From Anaerolineales bacterium (GTDB taxonomy: Bacteria; Chloroflexota; Anaerolineae; Aggregatilineales; J027), in contig JACKCI010000002.1 in NCBI GenBank assembly GCA_020634155.1, forward strand, positions 1,116,001 to 1,180,000: a stretch of 64,000 bases of DNA, read 5' to 3'. This document shows, in pieces, positions 26,525 to 34,117 of this stretch (positions are counted from its first letter, which is position 1; every line of letters begins with the position of its first letter). A program made the translations under genes and the position numbers. Below the pieces are notes generated by a model. The model searched no databases, was not told the DNA's origin, and saw only the letters and a list, made by a program, of their open reading frames with translations.

Positions 26525-28280
26525 ATGCCTCGTCCTCAATTGGCAGCCCTTCTTGGGCCATTATCTTGAGAGCATTGGTCGTCGGGCATGGCCCTTGCCG
26601 CAACGTGTAATCGAACACCATCCGCCCCGCCTGCACCTCCTCGCGGAAATGGGCATTGTGAATGGTGGGCATATCATCCGCCAGCTTGACTAACTCAAGG
26701 TCATGGGTCGCAATCAAGCCGAAGCCGTTTTGTTGTACCAGCGCCTTGATAAATGAGCGACTGCCAATCAAGCGCTCACGGTTATTGGTGCCTCGGAAAA
26801 TCTCATCAATCAAAAAGAAGACGGGCAGACCGTCCTGCGCTCCCAAGTGGTTCAGCAGCCCCTTCAGCCGCTTCACCTCCGCATAGAAGTATGAAATCCC
26901 ATCATTGAGTGAATCCGTTACACGGATGCAGCTATACAGGCGATACAGTCCCGTTTCAAACTGGGCCGCATTGACAGGCGCACCCGCATAGGCCAACACC
27001 AGATTAACCCCTAGCGTGCGGAGAAACGTACTCTTGCCCGCCATATTCGACCCTGTGATGATGACCACCTCGCCCAGCCGATCCAGATGGAAGTCATTGC
27101 AGACCTTGTGAGCCGAGGCTATCAACGGATGCCCCATCTTGTGCGCCGCTAGTCCCCCCTCAGCCCGCACCATCGGATAGCTATAGTCAGGGTGCAAATC
27201 AGCGAAGTTAGCAAGGGCATTGAGCGCCTCCAGTTCATACCATGTCCCCAACCATGTCGGCATGTGTTCAGCAATCGCCCCCCGACAACGGTTGAGGCGG
27301 TCAGCAAAGAACAAGTCCCACGGCACCACCAAGTTGATGGCAAAGCCCAATAGCGGATTTTGCTGCACACTTATCGCCGTCAAGATGCGGTTCAGCCGTC
27401 GGAAATAGCGCGAGGGTGGCTCGGTCTGAAACGGCTCCAATAATGTGTTCAACTCGTGATAGCGGTGATGCTCCAAATACCCGAAGATTCGCTGCATCCG
27501 CCGAAATACCCCATAGAGGTTAATGGCCTGCCCCGACAGTTCCGCCACAGGTCGCCAATGCCGCGCCCGTATCCACATATAGCCCCCAAAACTGAGCAAC
27601 CACAGCGGCGGCAACCCCAGCGCACCACTCAACACGAACAAGATAGCGGTACACGTCGTCAATATGAGGGACGCCCGCACAGGCTGGCGCACATCCTCCA
27701 TCTCCGTCTCAAACCATGTTTGCAGGCGGGTGCCGTTAATGTGCTGCTCCGAACCCGTTAGCCATGCTTGCAGCGTTAGCTTGTCACGGAATAGCCCCAG
27801 CGGTTGCAGCGTCTGTACCCATTGTTGATGCTGTTGAATAGTCGCCAAATCTGGCGCTTGATTCAGCAGCCATGCCCGCAGGCGTTGGCTCCCCTCTAGC
27901 GACACACTCGTATCGAGCAGACGGTGCAGGTCGTCAATATCAATATCCAATTCAAAGGGGTGTTGTGGGTCATGCGCCATGTTGGGTGGAGTAGGGATGT
28001 GTTGCCAATCCAGCGTTTGGCGGGCACGATGCGTCTGCTTGAGTTTTTGCCACAGCCGCAATTGCAACAGCGCATGGTCAACTCGACGGTGCAGTGTCAC
28101 CAACCCCGCGAAACCGAACACGGTTGCCACCAACAACAGCGCGGCGATTCGCCATTGAAAGGCATAAAACGCCCCCAAACTCCCGATAATTCCCCCAACC
28201 ACCACCACCACCCGCCACTGGGCGAATTGGTTGCTCTGGCGTTCTAATCGCTGAATACGACTGGTTAGTAAATGCGGCAT
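26523..28280 (-). CDS. Membrane MutS-like ATPase (MutS_V family)
   Basis: 585-residue protein with the MutS C-terminal ABC-type ATPase but no MutS mismatch-binding domain. N-terminal half: two hydrophobic helices (~20-60) and another pair (~205-245). C-terminal half: P-loop TGSNMAGKSTFLRTLG, signature-like SLNDGISYFYAEVKRLK, Walker B FFLIDEIFRGTNN and the switch His in IATHDLELV. Related membrane MutS-like proteins occur in several phyla with unknown role; a mismatch-repair function is not supported. The start at 28280 is preferred to 28298 because GGAGGT lies ten bases upstream of it. Confidence 0.8.
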   Translation of the reverse strand: MPHLLTSRIQRLERQSNQFAQWRVVVVVGGIIGSLGAFYAFQWRIAALLLVATVFGFAGLVTLHRRVDHALLQLRLWQKLKQTHRARQTLDWQHIPTPPNMAHDPQHPFELDIDIDDLHRLLDTSVSLEGSQRLRAWLLNQAPDLATIQQHQQWVQTLQPLGLFRDKLTLQAWLTGSEQHINGTRLQTWFETEMEDVRQPVRASLILTTCTAILFVLSGALGLPPLWLLSFGGYMWIRARHWRPVAELSGQAINLYGVFRRMQRIFGYLEHHRYHELNTLLEPFQTEPPSRYFRRLNRILTAISVQQNPLLGFAINLVVPWDLFFADRLNRCRGAIAEHMPTWLGTWYELEALNALANFADLHPDYSYPMVRAEGGLAAHKMGHPLIASAHKVCNDFHLDRLGEVVIITGSNMAGKSTFLRTLGVNLVLAYAGAPVNAAQFETGLYRLYSCIRVTDSLNDGISYFYAEVKRLKGLLNHLGAQDGLPVFFLIDEIFRGTNNRERLIGSRSFIKALVQQNGFGLIATHDLELVKLADDMPTIHNAHFREEVQAGRMVFDYTLRQGPCPTTNALKIMAQEGLPIEDEA

Positions 28281-28317
28281 TGACAGCCTGACCTCCATAT
28301 ATATAATAAAAAACGAT

Positions 28318-28389
28318 GGCGACGTAGCTCAATGGCAGAGCGCCGGACTCATAAGCCGTCGGTTGCTGGTTCAAATCCAGCCGTCGCCA
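28318..28389 (+). tRNA. tRNA with CAU anticodon (elongator Met, or Ile2)
   Basis: Cloverleaf: acceptor GGCGACG/CGTCGCC (7 pairs), D stem GCTC/GAGC, anticodon loop CTCATAA (anticodon CAT at 28350-28352), five-base variable loop, T stem GCTGG/CCAGC with loop TTCAAAT, discriminator A. CCA is not encoded (ACAA follows). The paired first base rules against an initiator. In the anticodon stem, CCGGA faces GCCGT, leaving mismatches at both ends (27-43 and 31-39). CAU is read by elongator tRNA-Met or, after lysidine modification, by tRNA-Ile2; sequence alone does not decide. Confidence 0.85.
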
Positions 28390-28393
28390 CAAT

Positions 28394-28428
28394 AAAAACG
28401 GCCCATTTCTAGGAATGAGCCGTTTTTT
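28394..28428. terminator. Bidirectional terminator between the tRNA and hppA
   Basis: Stem of about 15 pairs (left arm from 28394, right arm to 28427) with one C-A mismatch and loop CTAG. On the plus strand it ends in six T after the tRNA. On the minus strand a five-T run follows it, 23 bases after the hppA stop. Confidence 0.8.
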
Positions 28429-28450
28429 GTTGCGTGTTAAGTGCGTGTTC

Positions 28451-30532
28451 CTAGCCCGCTAGAATCGGCGCAATCACTAGCGCGATAATCGCCAATAGCT
28501 TCAACAGAATGTTCAAGGATGGCCCAGAGGTGTCCTTGAAGGGGTCGCCAACGGTATCGCCAACGACGGCGGCTTTGTGGGCAGGAGAACCCTTCTTTTC
28601 GCCCTCAAGCAAGCCCGCTTCAATGGCTTTCTTGGCATTGTCCCAAGCGCCACCGGCGTTTGCCATCATCAAGGCCAACACAAAGGCCGACGCCAGCGAA
28701 CCGAGCAGGATACCGACCAAGGTCTCGCCTGAGATATAGTCCGCCACAAAGCTGCCTTCGCCAAGTTCGGCGACCAGACCCACCACCAATGGTACGGCTA
28801 CCGCCAGCACACCGGGGAAAATCATTTGCTTCAGGGCGCTTTGGGTGCTGATTTCCACGCAGCGCTTGTAGTCGGGTTTGACCCCCGCGACCCCTTCACG
28901 CAGGCCGGGGATTTCGCGCAGTTGGCGGCGTACTTCCACCACAATCTCATTAGCCGCTTTACCCACCGCATTCATGGTGCGGGTGCTGAACAAGAAGGGC
29001 AACATCGACCCAAACAGCACACCTGTCACAAAGCGTGGGTCGAGCGCTTCCACCCCGGCCAATCCCGTGCTTTCGACAAAAGCCGCAATCAAGGCCAGCG
29101 CGGTCATGACAGCGCTCCCGATAGCGAAACCCTTACCTTCAGCAGCAGTGGTGTTGCCGAGGCTGTCGAGCGCGTCGGTACGCTCACGGACAATGCCCTC
29201 TAGTTCGGCCATCTCAGCAATACCGCCTGCATTGTCAGCCACTGGGCCGTAAGCATCCGAGGCTAAGGTAATTGCCAGTGTCGAAAGCATACCCACTGCC
29301 GCTACTGCTACCCCATACAGGCCTTCGAGTTGAATCGCCAGCAAGGTAACGACAATCACGATGAGGACGGGCCACACGGTGCTTTCCATACCAACTGCCA
29401 GACCTTTGATGATGGTCACGCCTGCACCGCTTTTGGCGCTTTCGGCCAGTTCGCGTGTGGGGCGATAGTGGGCTGAGGTGTAGTATTCAGTGGTATAGCC
29501 AATCATAGCCCCTGCTACCAAGCCCGATAGGGTTGCAATCACGATACCCGCGCTCAAGCCCAGCAAGAAGGCCAGCACGACAATCGCAAGTGCTACGCCA
29601 GCCGTTGCACCATAGGTGCCTTTACGCAAGGTCTGCATCAGTTTATTCATGTTGGGGGTTTCACCCTCGCCGTCAGTAATCTTGACCAAGAAGGTCGCCC
29701 CTAACGAGATAATCAAGCCAAAAGCCGCTACCAACAGCGGGAAGACTTGCTTCTCTTCATTGACTACCCCCGCTGCAATAATCGCCAGCGTCATTGCCGC
29801 AATCAAGCTGGAGGCATAGCTCTCAAACAGGTCAGCACCCATTCCGGCTACGTCACCCACGTTATCTCCTACGTTGTCAGCAATCGTCGCGGGGTTGCGC
29901 GGGCTGTCTTCGGGGAAGTCTTCCTCGACCTTACCCACCAAGTCTGCACCCACGTCAGCCGCTTTGGTATAGATACCGCCACCGACACGGGCAAAGATGG
30001 CAATTGAGGTCGCGCCGAACCCAAAGCCCGCCAAGGCTTCCATATTCTGTGATTCTTCAGGCAACGCCACAAAGATGAGGAACAGCACGCTAATCCCCAA
30101 CAGCGCCAAACTCACCACCATCGTACCCATCACGGTACCGCTGGAGAAGGAGACACGCAGGGCATCATTCAGGCTTTTACGGGCGGCGTTGGTGGTTCGC
30201 ACATTGGCTTGCACCGCAATGCTCATACCGATATAGCCCGCTGCACCTGAACACAACGCGCCAGAGACATAGGCCACTGCGGTTAAGATGCTGAAGTCTT
30301 CAAAGGCGAAACTTAAAGCGATCAGCAGGGCCGTGACCACCGCCACCACCACCCCGATATAACGGTACTCAGCATTGAGAAACGCCCGCGCCCCTTCTTG
30401 GATAGCGCTCGAAATTTCTCGCATTTGGTCGGTACCTGTTTCTTCGGCTAAAATCTTTTTCGTCGTCCACCACGCAAACGCCATACCACCAGCGGCGGCG
30501 GCGATGCCTAGAATAGCTACTAGTATCGTCAT
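28451..30532 (-). CDS. hppA: Membrane ion-translocating pyrophosphatase, K+-stimulated type
   Basis: 693-residue integral membrane protein with about 16 helices that hydrolyses pyrophosphate and pumps H+ (or Na+). Hallmark catalytic motifs: DVGADLVGKVEEDFPEDSPRN, then NPATIADNVGDNVGDVAGMGADLFES, and the C-terminal GDTVGDPFKDTSGPSLNILLK. The segment GNTTAAEGKG carries Ala where K+-independent enzymes have Lys, indicating the K+-dependent class; H+ versus Na+ is left open. N-terminus MTILVAILGIAAAAGG starts in the first membrane helix, with AAGGGG upstream. The 97-base divergent gap to the deacetylase-like gene presumably holds both promoters. Confidence 0.94.
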   Translation of the reverse strand: MTILVAILGIAAAAGGMAFAWWTTKKILAEETGTDQMREISSAIQEGARAFLNAEYRYIGVVVAVVTALLIALSFAFEDFSILTAVAYVSGALCSGAAGYIGMSIAVQANVRTTNAARKSLNDALRVSFSSGTVMGTMVVSLALLGISVLFLIFVALPEESQNMEALAGFGFGATSIAIFARVGGGIYTKAADVGADLVGKVEEDFPEDSPRNPATIADNVGDNVGDVAGMGADLFESYASSLIAAMTLAIIAAGVVNEEKQVFPLLVAAFGLIISLGATFLVKITDGEGETPNMNKLMQTLRKGTYGATAGVALAIVVLAFLLGLSAGIVIATLSGLVAGAMIGYTTEYYTSAHYRPTRELAESAKSGAGVTIIKGLAVGMESTVWPVLIVIVVTLLAIQLEGLYGVAVAAVGMLSTLAITLASDAYGPVADNAGGIAEMAELEGIVRERTDALDSLGNTTAAEGKGFAIGSAVMTALALIAAFVESTGLAGVEALDPRFVTGVLFGSMLPFLFSTRTMNAVGKAANEIVVEVRRQLREIPGLREGVAGVKPDYKRCVEISTQSALKQMIFPGVLAVAVPLVVGLVAELGEGSFVADYISGETLVGILLGSLASAFVLALMMANAGGAWDNAKKAIEAGLLEGEKKGSPAHKAAVVGDTVGDPFKDTSGPSLNILLKLLAIIALVIAPILAG

Positions 30533-30629
30533 ACGATCAAATCCCCTTAAGCTAAAAGATATTCATTGGTATTTTACCGATGAAAACGGGGATGGCAATT
30601 AGCATTTTGTTGAATTCAAAAGGTTTTAG

Positions 30630-31652
30630 ATGATGACGACTGCATTTCATACCAATCCACGCTTTGCCGAACATACCCAAGCGGGGCATCCCGAACATGC
30701 TGGACGCCAAACCGCTATCCTCAACCGCTTGAGCGAATTAGAACTCATCGAGCGCATGCTCCCTACCGACCCCCGTGAGGTCACTGAGGCTGAAATCCGC
30801 GCTGCTCATCGGGAGAGCCTCATCGCCACCCTCAAAAAAGTCTCCGAGTTCACCGACCCTGTCATGATTGGCCTCGATACCTACGCCTTGCCTGTCTCCT
30901 ATGAGATTGCACGGCTGGCGGCAGGGGGCTTGCTCAATGTGGTCGATGCCGTTCTCGAAGGCCATGCCGATAACGGTCTCGCCATTATTCGCCCTCCCGG
31001 TCACCACGCCACCCCCAACCGCCCGATGGGCTTTTGCCTGCTCAACAACATCGCTATTGCGGCCCGCTATGCCCGCCAGCGCTTGGAGCGTGTCGCCATT
31101 GTGGACTTCGATGTGCATCATGGCAACGGCACCCAAGACATCTTTTATGATGACCCCAGCGTGTTGTTCATCTCCTCCCACCAATCGCCTCTCTACCCCG
31201 GCACGGGCGACATTACCGAGACGGGCAGCGGTCAAGGGCAGGGCGCAACCATCAACATTCCCGTCCACCCCAATACAGGCAACAGCGCCTATCGCGCCCT
31301 TTATCAAGAGGTGGTGGTACCAGCCTTGCAGCGCTTCCAACCAGAGCTTATCTTGGTATCGGCAGGCTTTGATGCCCATTGGCGCGACCCCTTGGCGCAT
31401 ATTCAACTCTCATTGACTGCGTTTGCTGACCTAACGCGCCTGTTAATCACAACAGCCCATGAGTTGTGCGGAGGTCGCATTATTTTTGTTTCGGAAGGGG
31501 GCTATGATTTGGAAGTCTTAAGCGAGGGCATGGCAAATGTGGCCTTGGCGCTCTTAGGTGAATCGACGGTGCATGACCCGCTTGGCATGGGTATGGATAC
31601 GGTTTCGGTTACAGCCCTGATTCAGCAATTAAAGCGCCTGCATCACCTATAA
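30630..31652 (+). CDS. Histone-deacetylase-family (acetoin utilisation/acetylpolyamine amidohydrolase-like) protein
   Basis: 340-residue zinc hydrolase of the arginase/deacetylase fold, removing acetyl groups from lysine, polyamine or small-molecule amides. Catalytic features: RPPGHHATPNRPMGFCLLNN with the His-His pair, zinc ligands in VAIVDFDVHHGNGTQDIF (D and H) and in LVSAGFDAHWRDPL (D), and the C-terminal SEGGYDLEVL with the transition-state Tyr. No membrane or signal segment. Two ATG codons are adjacent (30630 and 30633); AAAGG lies just upstream. The substrate in bacteria of this type is unknown. The next gene is ruvB, 64 bases downstream. Confidence 0.88.
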   Translation: MMTTAFHTNPRFAEHTQAGHPEHAGRQTAILNRLSELELIERMLPTDPREVTEAEIRAAHRESLIATLKKVSEFTDPVMIGLDTYALPVSYEIARLAAGGLLNVVDAVLEGHADNGLAIIRPPGHHATPNRPMGFCLLNNIAIAARYARQRLERVAIVDFDVHHGNGTQDIFYDDPSVLFISSHQSPLYPGTGDITETGSGQGQGATINIPVHPNTGNSAYRALYQEVVVPALQRFQPELILVSAGFDAHWRDPLAHIQLSLTAFADLTRLLITTAHELCGGRIIFVSEGGYDLEVLSEGMANVALALLGESTVHDPLGMGMDTVSVTALIQQLKRLHHL

Positions 31653-31716
31653 TCGTGTATTGCCCTAGCTTGACACCCCCCGCTACAATACATTTGTTCG
31701 AGAGGATTAAAAGCCG

Positions 31717-32748
31717 ATGACCCACCCCAACCGCCCTGTAGATGGCAAGCGCTTGCCGGGCGACAGCGTTGACCATGCCCTGCGCCCGCGTTTCTTAAAA
31801 GACTATATCGGGCAAGACCGCGTGGTCGAAAACCTCAAAGTCTTGATTGAGGCCGCCAAGCAGCGCAAAGAAGCCCTTGACCATGTGCTATTTTATGGCC
31901 CACCCGGCCTCGGCAAAACCACCCTTGCCCATGTCCTTGCCAACGAGATGGGGGCCAATATCAAGACCACCGCTGGCCCCACCATCGAGCGAGCGGGCGA
32001 CCTTGCCGCCATCTTAACCCACCAACGGGCGGGCGACATCCTCTTTATTGATGAAATCCATCGCTTAGGACGGCCTGTCGAGGAAGTCCTCTACTCCGCA
32101 ATGGAGGACTTTGTACTGGATATTGTCATCGGCAAGGGGCCAGCCGCCAAGAATGTCCGCCTCAATCTGCCGCGCTTCACCGTCGTAGGGGCTACCACCC
32201 GCCTCGCTCTCTTGACCGCACCCCTCCGTGACCGCTTCGGAGCCGTCTTCCGCATGGACTTCTATGACCAAAGCGCCATGGAGACCATTGTCAGCAAAGC
32301 CTCCGTGAAGCTCAACGTTAAGGCGGAGGATGGCGGCGTGACCGAGATTGCCCGCCGTTCACGCGGCACGCCCCGTGTGGCCCTGCGCTTACTGAAACGC
32401 GCCCGCGACTTCGCCCAAGTCCGCAGCGATAACATCATCACCCAAGCCGTCGCCGATGAATGCTTATCCGGCCTGCTGGAGATTGACCAACTCGGCCTTG
32501 ATGACATGGATCGGCGCGTGCTGCGTACCATTATTGAGAATTTTGAGGGCGGCCCCGTCGGTTTAGAGACTATCGCCGCGTCTATTAGCGAGGAGGCCGA
32601 TACCATCATGGATGTGATTGAGCCATTCTTGCTGCAATTGGGCTTCCTTGACCGTACCCCACGCGGACGGGTTGCGACCCGCCGTGCCTATGAACACCTT
32701 GGCTTAAGTTCACCACCCCGACAGGAGGGCTTATTCGATGGAATTTGA
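31717..32748 (+). CDS. ruvB: Holliday junction branch migration helicase RuvB
   Basis: 343-residue AAA+ motor that drives branch migration of Holliday junctions with RuvA and RuvC. Motifs: LRPRFLKDYIGQDRVVENL, Walker A FYGPPGLGKTTLAHVLANEMG, Walker B ILFIDEIHRLGR, sensor 1 GATTRLALLTAPLRDRFG with the arginine finger region, sensor 2 SRGTPRVALRLLKRARDF, and the C-terminal winged helix FLDRTPRGRVATRRAYEHLG. Length is normal. ATG start preceded by GAGAGG. Neither ruvA nor ruvC is in the window. It heads the conserved cluster ruvB-DUF2905-queA, overlapping the next gene by 11 bases. Confidence 0.97.
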   Translation: MTHPNRPVDGKRLPGDSVDHALRPRFLKDYIGQDRVVENLKVLIEAAKQRKEALDHVLFYGPPGLGKTTLAHVLANEMGANIKTTAGPTIERAGDLAAILTHQRAGDILFIDEIHRLGRPVEEVLYSAMEDFVLDIVIGKGPAAKNVRLNLPRFTVVGATTRLALLTAPLRDRFGAVFRMDFYDQSAMETIVSKASVKLNVKAEDGGVTEIARRSRGTPRVALRLLKRARDFAQVRSDNIITQAVADECLSGLLEIDQLGLDDMDRRVLRTIIENFEGGPVGLETIAASISEEADTIMDVIEPFLLQLGFLDRTPRGRVATRRAYEHLGLSSPPRQEGLFDGI

Positions 32749-32965
32749 ACAAGTAGGACGGCTACTATTCGTGCTGGGGATTGGCTTGTTGGTTATGGGC
32801 GGCCTGATGGTGCTGCTTGGCAAAATCGGCTTCGGCAAGCTCCCCGGTGACATCCACATCCAGCGCGAGAACTTCGCCTGCTTTGCACCGATTGTGAGCA
32901 TGTTGCTCCTTAGTATTCTGTTGACGATTGTCGTCAATGTAGCGATTAGGTTCCTCAACAAATGA
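32738..32965 (+). CDS. DUF2905 small membrane protein
   Basis: 75 residues with two membrane helices (~7-27 and ~47-70) and, between them, the DUF2905 signature GFGKLPGDIHIQR. Function is unknown, though the family is often found beside ruvB or queA. It overlaps the end of ruvB by 11 bases, and its stop overlaps the start of queA (ATGA), so it is translationally coupled to both. Confidence 0.85.
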   Translation: MEFEQVGRLLFVLGIGLLVMGGLMVLLGKIGFGKLPGDIHIQRENFACFAPIVSMLLLSILLTIVVNVAIRFLNK

Positions 32966-34065
32966 AACTGACTGACTTCGATTACCACCTCCCCCCTGAA
33001 CGCATCGCCCAAACCCCCCTCGAACCCCGTGACGCCTCGCGCCTCTTGGTGCTGCACCGCGAGACCGGCCAGCGTGAACACCGCCAGTTCACCGACATCA
33101 TCGACTACCTCCGCGCTGGTGATGTCCTTGTCCTCAACCAGACCCGTGTCATTCCGGCCCGCCTCCACGCCCACAAAGCCGAGACAGGCGGCGCGGTTGA
33201 ACTCCTCCTCCTGCGCCAACTCACCGACACCCGCTGGGAGACCCTTGTCGGCGGCAAACGCGCCACCACTGGCACCCAACTCGTCATCAACCACAACGGC
33301 GCATCTCTCCAAGCCACCATTGTCGCCGAAGGCCATGAATCGCAGCGCACGGTTGAATTCTCCGCACCCATCGAAAACGTCCTCTATGACCTTGGCGAAG
33401 TCCCGCTCCCGCCCTATATCACCACCCCCCTCAATGACCCAGAGCGCTATCAGACCGTCTTCTCCCGCATCGAAGGCTCGGCAGCCGCCCCGACCGCTGG
33501 CCTGCACTTCACGGGGGACTTGCTGCTGGCCCTCCAAGCCAAGGGTGTCAAGCTGGCCTATTGCACCCTCCACATCGGCCTCGATACCTTTGCCCCCGTC
33601 AAAGAAGAGGACATCGAAGACCACCAAATCCACCGCGAATACGCCCAACTCAACGCCGACAACGCCCGCATCATCAACGACGCCAAACTCGCTGGGGGCC
33701 GCATCATCGCCGTTGGCACCACCGCCGCCCGCACCCTTGAGTCCGCCGCCATCCGTTCCGCCACCTTCGGCACCGACTACAACGACCCTACCAGCATCCA
33801 ACAGACCCTCAACAATATGGACGGTAATCTCTGCCCGTGGCGTCCCGTCATGGCAATTGATGAGGCCACCGACCTCTACATCACCCCCGGTCACCACTTC
33901 CGCGCCGTCCATGCCATGATTACCAACTTCCACCTGCCCAAATCGACGCTCTTAATGATGATTAGCGCCTTTGCAGAACGTGGGTTAATCTTAGAGACCT
34001 ATCAAGAGGCGATTGAGCGTGAGTATCGCTTCTATAGTTTTGGGGATGCCATGTTGATTCTATAA
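32962..34065 (+). CDS. queA: S-adenosylmethionine:tRNA ribosyltransferase-isomerase
   Basis: 367-residue enzyme that transfers and isomerises the ribosyl group of SAM to preQ1 in tRNA to give epoxyqueuosine. Characteristic segments: N-terminal LTDFDYHLPPERIAQTPLEPRDASRLLVL, DVLVLNQTRVIPARLHAHK, GAVELLLLR, VPLPPYI, and YQTVFSRIEGSAAAPTAGLHF, then ITNFHLPKSTLLMMISAF near the end. Written motifs are partial stretches of the conserved core. Length is typical. Its ATG overlaps the stop of the DUF2905 gene. Third bases are strongly C-rich, which creates long antisense open frames here; those are not genes. Confidence 0.96.
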   Translation: MKLTDFDYHLPPERIAQTPLEPRDASRLLVLHRETGQREHRQFTDIIDYLRAGDVLVLNQTRVIPARLHAHKAETGGAVELLLLRQLTDTRWETLVGGKRATTGTQLVINHNGASLQATIVAEGHESQRTVEFSAPIENVLYDLGEVPLPPYITTPLNDPERYQTVFSRIEGSAAAPTAGLHFTGDLLLALQAKGVKLAYCTLHIGLDTFAPVKEEDIEDHQIHREYAQLNADNARIINDAKLAGGRIIAVGTTAARTLESAAIRSATFGTDYNDPTSIQQTLNNMDGNLCPWRPVMAIDEATDLYITPGHHFRAVHAMITNFHLPKSTLLMMISAFAERGLILETYQEAIEREYRFYSFGDAMLIL

Positions 34066-34117
34066 CCGCATCCCGTCTGCCTGAACAACACAGTGGCCTT
34101 CTTGTCGGGAGAAGTGT

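Noticed and set aside
30738..31406. 222-codon open frame opposite the deacetylase-family gene
   Set aside because: Antisense shadow; the plus-strand gene has all catalytic motifs.
31670..31716. Promoter upstream of ruvB from TTGACA and TACAAT
   Set aside because: The two hexamers are only eight bases apart, too close for a sigma-70 promoter.
33029..33919. 296-codon open frame inside queA on the plus strand
   Set aside because: Out-of-frame shadow of queA, very rich in Ser, Pro and Thr with no family resemblance.
32731..33933. 400-codon open frame on the minus strand opposite queA and DUF2905
   Set aside because: It mirrors C-rich third positions of queA, has Gly/Val-rich sequence without domains, and lies wholly opposite well-recognised genes.
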